A stretch of 64,000 nucleotides of DNA from Donghicola tyrosinivorans (GTDB lineage Bacteria > Pseudomonadota > Alphaproteobacteria > Rhodobacterales > Rhodobacteraceae), in the NCBI RefSeq assembly GCF_003003355.1, contig NZ_PVTQ01000015.1, forward strand, positions 37,209-101,208, read 5' to 3'. A program made the translations under genes and the position numbers. The notes beneath the pieces were generated by a model. It worked only from the letters and a program-made list of their open reading frames with translations, did no database searches and was not told the DNA's origin. Shown piece by piece: positions 48,313 to 56,378 of this stretch (within the stretch, counting starts at the first letter, position 1; every line of letters starts with the position of its first letter).

Positions 48313-48957
48313 ATGCCCGCAACAACGCGCGTTAAGATCTGCGGTCTCAGCACCGCAAAAGACATCCGCGTCGCGGCAGAAGCCGGGGCGCGGTATGTTG
48401 GTTTCGTGTTCTTCCCCAAAAGCCCTCGTAATGTGACGATCCAGCAGGCCCGCGATCTGGCCGTGGACGTGCCTTTGGGTGTGGCCAAGGTGGCGCTGAC
48501 CGTGAATGCAGACAACGATCTGCTGGACGCGATCACCAGCGCCGTGCCGTTGGACATGATCCAGCTGCATGGCAGCGAAAGCCCCGAGCGTGTGACCGAG
48601 GTCAAGGCCCGCTATGGTCTGCCGGTCATGAAGGTGGTGGGGCTGTCCTCAGCTGACGATCTGACCCGTATCGCGGATTATGAGACTGTTGCCGACCAGA
48701 TTTTGGTGGATGCCAAAGCGCCGAAGGATGCGGACCTGCCCGGCGGCAATGGTCTGAGCTTTGACTGGCGGCTTTTGGAAGGGCGCGAATGGGCGGTGCC
48801 GTGGATGCTGGCCGGTGGTTTGCACGCTGGCAACGTGGCCGAGGCAATCGCCCGCACCGGTGCCCGTCAGGTGGATCTGTCCTCAGGCGTGGAAAGCGCG
48901 CCTGGTGTCAAAGATCCGGCAAAAATACGTGAATTCATGCAGGCCGCTCTGGCCTGA
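48313..48957 (+). CDS. trpF: Phosphoribosylanthranilate isomerase
   Basis: This 214-residue TIM-barrel enzyme has the catalytic Cys in [12 protein letters not shown], the region [28 protein letters not shown] and the C-terminal [15 protein letters not shown]. It performs the third dedicated step of tryptophan synthesis. It starts 4 bases after the LapA gene. A large hairpin separates it from trpB. Confidence 0.96.
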   Translation: MPATTRVKICGLSTAKDIRVAAEAGARYVGFVFFPKSPRNVTIQQARDLAVDVPLGVAKVALTVNADNDLLDAITSAVPLDMIQLHGSESPERVTEVKARYGLPVMKVVGLSSADDLTRIADYETVADQILVDAKAPKDADLPGGNGLSFDWRLLEGREWAVPWMLAGGLHAGNVAEAIARTGARQVDLSSGVESAPGVKDPAKIREFMQAALA

Positions 48958-48960
48958 CGC

Positions 48961-49009
48961 GCGGCATTCGGGCGACCCTTTCGCAGGGGCGCTACAGAAT
49001 GCCGCTTTT
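48961..49009 (+). terminator. Long hairpin between trpF and trpB
   Basis: An outer stem GCGGCATTC/GAATGCCGC (48961-48969 with 48997-49005) encloses an inner GCG/CGC and CCCT/AGGG stem with a TTCGC loop, then TTTT. It may be a partial terminator between ihfB-lapA-trpF and trpB. Confidence 0.65.
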
Positions 49010-49073
49010 CGCTGGAAATGCCGCGCTATGTTGCATATCCACGTTCCGAAATCTCAGTTGAAAGGCGCCCGAG

Positions 49074-50318
49074 ATGAATGATCTTTTCAACAGCTTCATG
49101 ACCGGACCCGATGAAAAGGGCCGCTTTGGCCAGTTTGGTGGCCGGTTTGTGTCCGAAACGCTGATGCCGCTGATCCTCGAACTTGAGGCCCAGTATGAGC
49201 GCGCGAAAACCGACCCGGAATTCTGGGCCGAGATGGACTATCTATGGAAACACTATGTGGGCCGTCCCTCGCCGCTGTATTACGCCGAGCGCCTGAGCGA
49301 AGAGCTTGGCGGCGCTAAGGTCTACATGAAGCGCGATGAGCTGAACCACACCGGCGCGCATAAGATTAATAACGTGCTGGGTCAGATCATTCTGGCACGC
49401 CGCATGGGCAAGACCCGCATCATCGCGGAAACCGGTGCTGGTCAGCATGGCGTGGCAACCGCCACCGTCTGCGCCAAGTTCGGTCTGAAGTGTGTGGTCT
49501 ACATGGGCGCGCATGACGTTGAGCGTCAAAAGCCCAACGTGTTCCGGATGCGCCTGCTGGGTGCTGACGTGATCCCCGTGACCTCGGGCCGTGGTACTCT
49601 GAAGGATGCCATGAACGACGCGCTGCGGGACTGGGTCACAAACGTGAACGAGACCTTCTATTGCATCGGCACCGTGGCAGGTCCGCACCCCTATCCGGCG
49701 ATGGTCCGCGATTTCCAGTGCATCATCGGCAAAGAAGCCAAAGAGCAGATGATGGAGGCCGAAGGCCGTCTGCCCGACACGCTGGTTGCGGCGATCGGTG
49801 GCGGCTCGAACGCGATGGGTCTGTTCTATCCGTTCCTTGACGACAAAGATGTTGAGATCATTGGCGTTGAAGCGGGCGGCAAGGGCGTTGATGAGAAGAT
49901 GGAGCATTGCGCCTCGCTGACTGGCGGGCGTCCGGGCGTGCTGCACGGAAACCGCACCTATCTGCTTCAGGACGAGGATGGCCAGATTCTGGAAGGCCAT
50001 TCGATCTCGGCGGGTCTGGACTATCCGGGCATCGGCCCAGAGCATAGCTGGCTGCATGAAACCGGCCGCGCGAAATATGTCTCGATCACTGATCAGGAAG
50101 CACTTGGGGCTTTCCAGAAGCTATGTGAGACCGAGGGAATCATCCCCGCGCTGGAACCCAGCCACGCGCTGGCCCACGTCATGAAAATCGCGCCGACCCT
50201 GCCCAAAGACCACATCATCTGTATGAACCTGTGTGGTCGCGGCGATAAAGACATCTTCACCGTGGCGCGCCACCTTGGTGTGAACATCGCAGGTGAAGAA
50301 GGCCGTGATCTGAACTGA
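49074..50318 (+). CDS. trpB: Tryptophan synthase beta chain
   Basis: This 414-residue PLP enzyme has the Schiff-base Lys in [12 protein letters not shown], the phosphate-binding [10 protein letters not shown] and the segment [22 protein letters not shown]. It joins indole and serine. The alpha subunit gene trpA is 8 kb away on the opposite strand, unlike the usual trpBA pair. It is followed by a strong terminator. Confidence 0.98.
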   Translation: MNDLFNSFMTGPDEKGRFGQFGGRFVSETLMPLILELEAQYERAKTDPEFWAEMDYLWKHYVGRPSPLYYAERLSEELGGAKVYMKRDELNHTGAHKINNVLGQIILARRMGKTRIIAETGAGQHGVATATVCAKFGLKCVVYMGAHDVERQKPNVFRMRLLGADVIPVTSGRGTLKDAMNDALRDWVTNVNETFYCIGTVAGPHPYPAMVRDFQCIIGKEAKEQMMEAEGRLPDTLVAAIGGGSNAMGLFYPFLDDKDVEIIGVEAGGKGVDEKMEHCASLTGGRPGVLHGNRTYLLQDEDGQILEGHSISAGLDYPGIGPEHSWLHETGRAKYVSITDQEALGAFQKLCETEGIIPALEPSHALAHVMKIAPTLPKDHIICMNLCGRGDKDIFTVARHLGVNIAGEEGRDLN

Positions 50319-50337
50319 TCTGCCGCCAAATCCATTG

Positions 50338-50374
50338 CAAAGCCCCGCCAGAGCGATCCGGCGGGGCTTTTTGC
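50338..50374 (+). terminator. Intrinsic terminator after trpB
   Basis: The stem AAAGCCCCGCC/GGCGGGGCTTT has a ten-base loop and continues into the T-run, 20 bases after the stop. Confidence 0.9.
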
Positions 50375-50540
50375 TGTCCAAAGGGGGGATTAGTCCCTCT
50401 GTCCCGTGCATAAACCCAAGGTATAGGCGCATAAACCGCTGCGCAGTGGCCCCCTTTGCATAACTGCTGTCCAATAGGGCATGCTCGTTGGGATGGGCAT
50501 GTTGGTGTCAGGAAGACATCGCATGATAGGAGAGACGCAG

Positions 50541-51098
50541 ATGAAACGTATTATTCTTGGAACCTCGCTTATGGCCATTCTGGCAGGGGCGACCCATGCA
50601 CAGGTGACTGACCAGCAGGTATTGGACGCTTTTAGTGCCTATGACCGTGTCGAAATCCAGCGCACGGCGGCCGGTATCAAGGTTGAGGCGATCCAAGGCA
50701 CCACCAAGGTCGAGATGCTGTACGACGCCACCACTGGCGCCACGCTTCGCCAAGAGACCGAGCAGCTGACCAGCCGTGAAGCGGCGCAGGAACGGGCGCG
50801 TATCGGTGATGATAATACGCAAAGCCGGACCCGTACTCGGAGTAGCGATGATAGCTATGATGATAGCTATGATGACAGCGATGATGGTGACGATGATCAC
50901 GGCAGTGACCACGATGACCGCGATGATGATCATGGCAGTGACCGTGACGATAGCGATGACGACCATGGTAACGATCGTGACGACCGCGACGATGATCGCG
51001 ACGATGATCGCGACGACGACCACGGCAATGATCGCGACGACCATGATGATCATGGCAGCGACCATGATGATGATGACGACGAGGATGATGACGACTAA
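50541..51098 (+). CDS. Exported PepSY-like protein with Asp/His-rich repeat tail
   Basis: This 185-residue protein has a signal peptide (residues 1-20, MKRIILG to GATHA). A PepSY-like domain (about 22-80, with VEIQRTAAGIKVEAIQG and YDATTGATLRQE) comes next, then a tail from about 105 built of DDHGSDRDD-like units (only Asp, His, Gly, Arg, Ser, Asn). ATG 50541 follows aggagagac. Such a tail should bind divalent metal ions. It forms an apparent operon with the next Asp-repeat protein and a membrane LuxR protein. Function unknown. Confidence 0.8.
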   Translation: MKRIILGTSLMAILAGATHAQVTDQQVLDAFSAYDRVEIQRTAAGIKVEAIQGTTKVEMLYDATTGATLRQETEQLTSREAAQERARIGDDNTQSRTRTRSSDDSYDDSYDDSDDGDDDHGSDHDDRDDDHGSDRDDSDDDHGNDRDDRDDDRDDDRDDDHGNDRDDHDDHGSDHDDDDDEDDDD

Positions 51099-51143
51099 GC
51101 TTGCGGCAATCGCTGGCTGTCTTTTTCAAGATCGGAGTAAGTG

Positions 51144-51665
51144 ATGCTGTCTTTGATACGGCATGGGTTGATAGTGCTGATCCTTGCAGGGGTCCCCGTG
51201 GGGGCCTCTGCCGATCAGATGGTGGATTCGGTCCTACGTCAGCTGCGTGAGCAGGGGTTTGACGGGTTTGATGTGAGGCGAACCTTGTTGGGGCGGATCC
51301 ACATTGAGGCTGAGAGTGACGAGTACGAGCGTGAGATTGTGATCAACCCGCGCAGCGGAGAGGTGCTGCGTGACTATATTGAGCCGCGTAAAAGCGATGA
51401 CCGCATGCCGCGTTTGTTGCGGCCGTCGTCGCAGTCGGAACGGGAACGGAGCAGTGATCGTTCCGGTCGGAGTAGTGACGATAGGTCGGGAAGCAGCGGC
51501 TCTGGCAGTGACCGTGATGACAGCGATGATCGTGACGACAGTGATGACCGTGACGACAGCGATGACCGCGACGACAGCGATGACCGCGATGACAGTGACG
51601 ACCGCGATGATCGTGACGACAGGGATGACAGGGATGACCGCGATGACGATGACGACGATGATTGA
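51144..51665 (+). CDS. Exported PepSY-like protein with SDDRDD repeats
   Basis: This 173-residue protein has a signal peptide (about 1-24, LIVLILAGVPVGASA). A short PepSY-like domain (about 26-82, with FDVRRTLLGRIHIEAES and INPRSGEVLRDYIE) and a Ser/Arg linker follow. The tail has at least five perfect (SDDRDD) units and a DRDD run ending in DDDDDDD. ATG 51144 has cggag 7 bases upstream; GTG 51141 is in frame. It shares architecture with the protein 45 bases upstream, so the two are probably paralogues that diverged in the repeats. Confidence 0.8.
   Translation: MLSLIRHGLIVLILAGVPVGASADQMVDSVLRQLREQGFDGFDVRRTLLGRIHIEAESDEYEREIVINPRSGEVLRDYIEPRKSDDRMPRLLRPSSQSERERSSDRSGRSSDDRSGSSGSGSDRDDSDDRDDSDDRDDSDDRDDSDDRDDSDDRDDRDDRDDRDDRDDDDDDD
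51519..51644 (+). repeat. Tandem 18-bp coding repeat, then 9-bp repeats
   Basis: Five consecutive 18-base units of the form gacagYgatgaccgYgaY (51519-51608) encode DSDDRD in this register. Four 9-base units follow (51609-51644). Third positions vary, mostly T/C, so the array is not newly duplicated, but it could change length by slippage. Confidence 0.85.
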
Positions 51666-51682
51666 TCCGAGGTGACCCGGAA

Positions 51683-52204
51683 ATGAGCCGCAGCCGCCTC
51701 TTTCTGATCCTCTTGCTGGCCGTGCAGGTGTTTTGCGCAGGGTTGTTCCTGTTCAATATGCTGTCGTCGATGCCGGGATTTCCCTTCGTCGTGCCATGGT
51801 CGGTGCACGAAGGTATCGAGATCGGGGCCGCCCTTGGGCTGGTAACGGGGGCATTTGTCTCGGCCCGCGCTGTGCGGCGGGCGAATGCGGAAAGCCATAA
51901 GTTAAAGGGCCAGATCCGTCTGGCCAGTGGTGCCTTTCAAGAGGTGCTGGAAGAGCATTTTGAAGACTGGGGCCTGACGCCCGCCGAACGGGATGTGGCC
52001 ACCTTCATGATGAAGGGGCTGGCGATCCCCGAAATCGCCACTATGCGCGGTACCAGTGAAGGCACCGTGAAGGCGCAGTTGAACGCGATCTACCGCAAGT
52101 CCGGCACATCGGGCCGCCCGCAATTTTTGGGCCTGTTTATCGAAGAGCTGATGAACGGTGCCGCAGCGGTGCCCGAGGCCGAAGGCATCAAGGCCAGCGC
52201 CTAG
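51683..52204 (+). CDS. Membrane-anchored LuxR-type (HTH) regulator
   Basis: This 173-residue protein has two membrane helices at the N-terminus (about 5-26 and 46-66) with a short periplasmic loop. After a linker comes a C-terminal LuxR/GerE HTH domain (about 98-160: LTPAERDVATFMMKG, IPEIATMRGTSEGTVKAQLNAIYRKSG). ATG 51683 follows gaggtgacccgg. It starts 17 bases after the second Asp-repeat protein and would sense something at the membrane while bound to DNA, an uncommon arrangement. Its stop overlaps that of the convergent DUF2237 gene. Confidence 0.85.
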   Translation: MSRSRLFLILLLAVQVFCAGLFLFNMLSSMPGFPFVVPWSVHEGIEIGAALGLVTGAFVSARAVRRANAESHKLKGQIRLASGAFQEVLEEHFEDWGLTPAERDVATFMMKGLAIPEIATMRGTSEGTVKAQLNAIYRKSGTSGRPQFLGLFIEELMNGAAAVPEAEGIKASA

Positions 52205-52575
52205 GCGTTCACATCATAAAGCTTCAGCACCTCAAGCGGTACGATGCTGAGCGCGCTTTTGTGGGTGGCCGTCAGGTCTACCATCGGAGCGCAGCCTTCG
52301 TCATGAGCCTGCATGAAGCGCGCCGCACAAAGGCACCATTTGTCCCCTTCCTTCAGGCCCGGAAAGCGGAAAGCGGGGTGGGGCGTGCTCAGATCATTTC
52401 CGACGTACTTGCTGAAGGCCAGAAATTCGGCCGTCATGACTGCGCAGACCGTGTGGCTGCCGGTGTCCTCGGCGCAGGTGTTGCAGGCCCCGTCACGGAA
52501 GAACCCTGTCATCGGCGCGGTCGAGCAAGGGGCAAGCGGGCCGTCCAGAACATTGATCGAAGGGGCTTTTTCCAT
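52201..52575 (-). CDS. DUF2237 family protein
   Basis: This 124-residue protein has the family pattern NVLDGPLAPCSTAPMTGFFRDG, CAEDTGSHTVCAVMTAEFL, GDKWCLCAARF and many conserved Cys (C-T-C, CLC). Its function is unknown, though the Cys pattern suggests metal binding. ATG 52575 follows aaggagacgact, which is better than the ATG at 52602. Its stop overlaps the stop of the convergent LuxR-type gene. Confidence 0.87.
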   Translation of the reverse strand: MEKAPSINVLDGPLAPCSTAPMTGFFRDGACNTCAEDTGSHTVCAVMTAEFLAFSKYVGNDLSTPHPAFRFPGLKEGDKWCLCAARFMQAHDEGCAPMVDLTATHKSALSIVPLEVLKLYDVNA

Positions 52576-52635
52576 AGTCGTCTCCTTGCATGTCGCAGAC
52601 ACGACTATAGCGCAGCTTTCCAGCCGGGCGAGCCC

Positions 52636-53361
52636 TTAGCGGAATTTGTCCGCCAGCTTTTGCAGTGGGGTGCGGGTGTCCTCAGTGGTGGGTTCCGGCT
52701 TGACCGGGGCAGGGGCCTTGGACGCGGCCTTAGGGGCCTCTGGCGCGGTTTTGGGGGCTTTCGCGCCCCCTTGGTTGCCAGTGCCGCTGCGCGGCGGGTT
52801 CACCCGCAGGGCAACCGCGTTCTGGAACTTTGAGGTATCGCCCCGTGCTAGCGCAGGCGCTCCGTCCGAAATGCCGCGCATCATGTCGTCCAGCCAGCCT
52901 TGCTCGGCTTTGGCAAAGTCATTCAGGACGTATGAGGCGACCTTGTCCTTATGGCCCGGATGGCCCACCCCAAGGCGCACGCGGCCATAGTCCGCACCGA
53001 TGTGCTGATGGATCGAGCGCAGCCCATTGTGGCCCGCATGACCACCGCCCTGTTTCACTCGCAGCTTGCCGGGGGCCAGATCCAGTTCGTCATGGAACAC
53101 GATCACATCCGCCGGTGTCAGCTTGTAATAGCGCATCGCCTCGCCGACGGACTGGCCCGACAGGTTCATGAAGGTCATCGGCTTGAGCAGGATGGCCCGA
53201 TCACTGCCAAAGCGGCCTTCGCTGACCTCTGCTTGAAAGCGGGGTTTGAAGGGCGGAAAGCCGTGGTCCGCGGCGATCTGGTCAATCGCCATGAAGCCGA
53301 TATTGTGACGGTTGCCCGCATATTTGGGGCCGGGGTTTCCAAGACCGACAAAGAGAAGCAT
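52636..53361 (-). CDS. pth: Peptidyl-tRNA hydrolase
   Basis: This 241-residue Pth has GLGNPGPKYAGNRHNIGFMAID with the catalytic His, KPMTFMNLSGQSVGEAM, VFHDELDLAPGKLRVKQGGGHAGHNGL and RVRLGVGHPG. The C-terminal 50 residues are an Ala/Pro/Lys-rich extension (KAPKTAPEAPKAASKAP) not present in E. coli Pth. It recycles peptidyl-tRNA and lies downstream of rplY, the usual ctc-pth order. Confidence 0.96.
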   Translation of the reverse strand: MLLFVGLGNPGPKYAGNRHNIGFMAIDQIAADHGFPPFKPRFQAEVSEGRFGSDRAILLKPMTFMNLSGQSVGEAMRYYKLTPADVIVFHDELDLAPGKLRVKQGGGHAGHNGLRSIHQHIGADYGRVRLGVGHPGHKDKVASYVLNDFAKAEQGWLDDMMRGISDGAPALARGDTSKFQNAVALRVNPPRSGTGNQGGAKAPKTAPEAPKAASKAPAPVKPEPTTEDTRTPLQKLADKFR

Positions 53362-53463
53362 AGGCAGCCCTTCTTGCGCTGGGTGAGTGAACTTGTGGGG
53401 GTATATGCCCGTCTTGGCCGGTGGCCGCTACCCCCCTGCGCTATCGGGTGGGGGATCGGACAT

Positions 53464-53495
53464 GAAAAAACGGGGCCGAAACCGGCCCCGTTTCT
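53464..53495 (-). terminator. Intrinsic terminator after rplY
   Basis: The stem GGGGCCG/CGGCCCC has a loop AAAC and an A-run on the left (gaaaaaac) that becomes a U-run in the leftward transcript. It lies between rplY and pth. Confidence 0.8.
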
Positions 53496-53523
53496 ATAAT
53501 CACATGCGCGAAGCGCGAAAGGC

Positions 53524-54141
53524 TTATGCCTCTGCTTCTTCTTCTGCTTCGTCTTCAGCGGACAGCAGACCGGCGGGTGCCGAGATGTTCGCGATAACGA
53601 AGTCACGGCCGGTGATAACCGGACGGGTGCCTTCGGGCAGTTCGATGTCCGAGATGTGGATGACGTCGCCAATCTGACGGCCTTCCAGGTTCACAACCAG
53701 CTTCTCGGGGATGTCGCCTGCGGTAACCATCAGTTCAACGTCGGGACGAACAACGGTCAGCACGCCGCCTTTTTTCAGGCCGGGGCAGGTTTCTTCGTTC
53801 TGGAACTCGACGTGGATGAACAGGTTCACGCGCGAGGTGCGACGCAGACGCATGAAGTCAACGTGTGTCGGAAGGTCTTTGACCACGTCACGCTGAACGC
53901 TGCGGCAGATAACGCGAACGTCTTCCTGACCTTCGACCTGCAGGTTGAACAGGGTCGAAAGGAAGCGGCCAGCCTTCAGGGCTTTGAACAGCTGGTTGTA
54001 AGGGATGTTGATCGGCTGGGGCTCTGCGCCACCACCGTAAACGATACCCGGAACCAGATTGTCGCGACGAGCTTGACGAGCGGCCCCCTTGCCTGTCCCC
54101 GTACGTGCTTGGACTTTGAAATCAGGGATTTCACGTGCCAT
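53524..54141 (-). CDS. rplY: 50S ribosomal protein L25 (Ctc family)
   Basis: This 205-residue protein has an N-terminal L25 5S rRNA-binding domain ([30 protein letters not shown]) and a C-terminal TL5/Ctc beta domain ([31 protein letters not shown]). ATG 54141 follows ggagaattaac; the longer open frame upstream is the leader. The acidic end [11 protein letters not shown] is typical. Confidence 0.96.
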   Translation of the reverse strand: MAREIPDFKVQARTGTGKGAARQARRDNLVPGIVYGGGAEPQPINIPYNQLFKALKAGRFLSTLFNLQVEGQEDVRVICRSVQRDVVKDLPTHVDFMRLRRTSRVNLFIHVEFQNEETCPGLKKGGVLTVVRPDVELMVTAGDIPEKLVVNLEGRQIGDVIHISDIELPEGTRPVITGRDFVIANISAPAGLLSAEDEAEEEAEA

Positions 54142-54379
54142 GTTAATTCTCCAAAGCTTGGGCATCCTCCAAGGGTGTATGCCCGGTGATCGGTCGCGCG
54201 AAGGCGACCTCATATAAACAGAAGGTCCCGCGTCATGGGACACGGGAACCTCTGGCGCGCGTCATACTGCAAAAGCGCGCGGATGCAAAGACTGCTAGGC
54301 CGAGAAAAACGCGGTGAATTGCCGGTTTCCAAGGGGATTTGGCAGGGTTTTCGCGTTTTGCAGGAGTGGCGGCGAATCG

Positions 54380-55000
54380 TTAGCCGGGGGTGTTCAGGTA
54401 ACCGCCCGACTTGATCACCTGATTGTAGAGGGCATATTCGTCGGCCCGCGCCTCTCTGAACTCGGCCTCCAGATCGGTCGAGATCGGGGTGGGCACCGAG
54501 GGCGAGACGTTCTTGCGCGGGATTTTCCCCAGATCGTTGAAGACGTTTCCTAGGAATTCGTTCAGCACGTCTGCTTGCTCGATGGCAAAGAGGTGATTGA
54601 CCCCGTTCGTCCCTGCATCGTTCTGCAGGAAGGTCATCTGGTTGCCAACAGCGGCATAGGGGGGCGAGTTCTCTTGCAGGGCGGCCCTGATGAACTGCTC
54701 AAAGCTGATGCCCTTGGTGCCGTTCTTGTCGCCCTTGGGCAGGCGCGAGCGGTATTTGTACCAGCTGCGCATCAGGTCCAAGGGTTCACGCATCACGGCC
54801 ATTGTTTCGGGGCGCAAATCAAAGGCTTTGTCCAGAAAGGGGGCAAAGCTGCGCTGGTATTTGCGCACGTTCATATGCTTCACGGCGGGGCGGCCGCGGA
54901 AGATAATGTCGGCTTTGCCTTTGAGGGCGGCATGATACGAGGTGGTGCCGGTCTTGGGCACCGCAAAGAAAATCAGATTGTACTTGCAAAAGACGAGCAT
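54380..55000 (-). CDS. Sulfotransferase-family protein
   Basis: This 206-residue protein has the 5'-phosphosulfate-binding loop FFAVPKTGTTSYHAAL at its N-terminus and the 3'-phosphate motif MREPLDLMRSWYKYRSRL. ATG 55000 (MLVFCKYNL) is the usual start of this family. An upstream ATG 55147 would add 49 residues without known similarity. It probably acts on a cell-surface glycan or glycolipid, together with the divergent methyltransferase gene. The acceptor is unknown. Confidence 0.82.
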   Translation of the reverse strand: MLVFCKYNLIFFAVPKTGTTSYHAALKGKADIIFRGRPAVKHMNVRKYQRSFAPFLDKAFDLRPETMAVMREPLDLMRSWYKYRSRLPKGDKNGTKGISFEQFIRAALQENSPPYAAVGNQMTFLQNDAGTNGVNHLFAIEQADVLNEFLGNVFNDLGKIPRKNVSPSVPTPISTDLEAEFREARADEYALYNQVIKSGGYLNTPG

Positions 55001-55185
55001 GGAAAAACCTTGTTTTTCCCAGTGTTCGCCGCTGGGGAGGGCGATTGTCAAGGGTTCGGGAACAGTGCTAGGTCCCCCAAAATCCATGAAAACTCGATTG
55101 TTTCCGCCATTGTCCACTTCGCTCTGGATTCTTTGCTCCATAGCCACTTCTATTCAGAGCAACCCACCTAGCGGGGGAGGCGCAA

Positions 55186-56325
55186 ATGAGTGAGTTTCTA
55201 GGGTACCAGCTTCAACGGCCAAGTTTCATTCCGCCAGAGACAGCATGGCTGAGGCATGGTCCTTTTGCTATGTGGCTTGTCGCAGCTCTCAAACCGTCTT
55301 CGATTGTCGAGCTTGGTTCACACTATGGCTATTCCTATTTCAGTTTTTGTGAGGCCGTGAGGCAGGACCAGCTAGGTGCCAAATGCTACGCTGTCGATAC
55401 TTGGCAAGGTGATGAGCATGCGGGAAACTACGGGGAAGAGGTTTTTCAGACCGTAACAGCTCAGAACGAAAATTATGCCGACTTCAGCATCTTGTTGCGC
55501 AAGACGTTCGCTGAGGCGTTGAGTGATATCCCCGACGGCAGCGTGGACCTGCTCCACGTTGATGGCCGCCATTTTTATGACGATGTGAAAGAAGATTTTG
55601 AGACTTGGATCCCCAAGCTGTCCAATAGGGCTGTTGTTCTTTTCCACGATACCGAGGTCTATGAGAGGGGCTTTGGTGTTTGGAAGTACTGGGCTGAGCT
55701 TGTAGCCAATCATCAAGGTTTGAACTTCACATATCAGCATGGGCTAGGCGTTTTGTTCTGGGGTGGCGATCTACCCGCGCCAATTGCCACAATGAAAGAA
55801 CTCTCTAAGACAGAAGGTGGGGCGAGCGCACTCATTGCCGTGTTTGAGCAGGCTGGTGAAAGGTTAGCGACTGAGAATGCATGGCGTTTTGTTGCGCATG
55901 GTGCAGATGTCGGCCCCGAAGAAGTCAATAATCGTGCTTTCATGTTGGCAGACGATGGCTGGTCAAAGCTGGATAAGTTGGGGCAGCTGCCCAGAGAGGT
56001 GCAGGTTTTCGCGAGATGGTTCTCGGCGGCGTCACAAACACAGGGCAACCTGACCGAGAATTACACTTCGGACTTGGATATGCGCCAAGCCGAGTTCAAA
56101 GCGACTGCACTGAGCGCTGAGGTGAACGCGAAAAAGGTTAGGGCGCTGCAGGAGGAATTGGTTCGTGTGCACAGAAAGCCCGCTCGGGCTGTCTTTGCCA
56201 GCGTCGGCTACCGTCTACTCAAAACGCTTGCGAACGCACCATTGCCCTTAACTAAGGAAACTCGGGAGCGCTGCGTCGAAGCGGTTCAAAAGCTTGATCC
56301 CAAGCGGTTCAGAGCGATCGATTAA
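55186..56325 (+). CDS. Class I SAM-dependent methyltransferase (Methyltransf_24-like)
   Basis: This 379-residue protein has a SAM-binding motif SSIVELGSHYGYSYFSFCEA (about residues 38-57) and the family motif VDLLHVDGRHFYDDVKEDFETW (about 119-140). The C-terminal third is a helical, coiled-coil-like extension. Proteins of this type are often found in polysaccharide or glycan-modification regions. The gene is noticeably more AT-rich than the surrounding genes, a sign of transfer. It diverges from the sulfotransferase. Confidence 0.78.
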   Translation: MSEFLGYQLQRPSFIPPETAWLRHGPFAMWLVAALKPSSIVELGSHYGYSYFSFCEAVRQDQLGAKCYAVDTWQGDEHAGNYGEEVFQTVTAQNENYADFSILLRKTFAEALSDIPDGSVDLLHVDGRHFYDDVKEDFETWIPKLSNRAVVLFHDTEVYERGFGVWKYWAELVANHQGLNFTYQHGLGVLFWGGDLPAPIATMKELSKTEGGASALIAVFEQAGERLATENAWRFVAHGADVGPEEVNNRAFMLADDGWSKLDKLGQLPREVQVFARWFSAASQTQGNLTENYTSDLDMRQAEFKATALSAEVNAKKVRALQEELVRVHRKPARAVFASVGYRLLKTLANAPLPLTKETRERCVEAVQKLDPKRFRAID

Positions 56326-56347
56326 TACCTTCAAGTAGAGGTTTGGG

Positions 56348-56374
56348 AAAGGGCGCCGATATGGCGCCCTTTTG
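56348..56374. terminator. Terminator between the methyltransferase and lldD
   Basis: The stem GGGCGCC/GGCGCCC has a GATAT loop, flanked by AAA on the left and TTTT on the right, between the convergent genes. Confidence 0.88.
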
Positions 56375-56378
56375 CTTT

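Noticed and set aside
48961..49073. Tryptophan leader-peptide attenuator before trpB
   Set aside because: No short frame with tandem Trp codons precedes the hairpin and no competing antiterminator stem could be drawn.
50508..51065. Minus-strand frame translating into Val/Ile/Ala-rich membrane-like repeats
   Set aside because: It is the reverse complement of the Asp-rich repeat region; GAC/GAT codons give GTC/ATC on the other strand.
50850..51660. Repeat region considered as a CRISPR array
   Set aside because: Units are 9-18 bases, in frame and without unique spacers; they encode Asp-rich protein tails.
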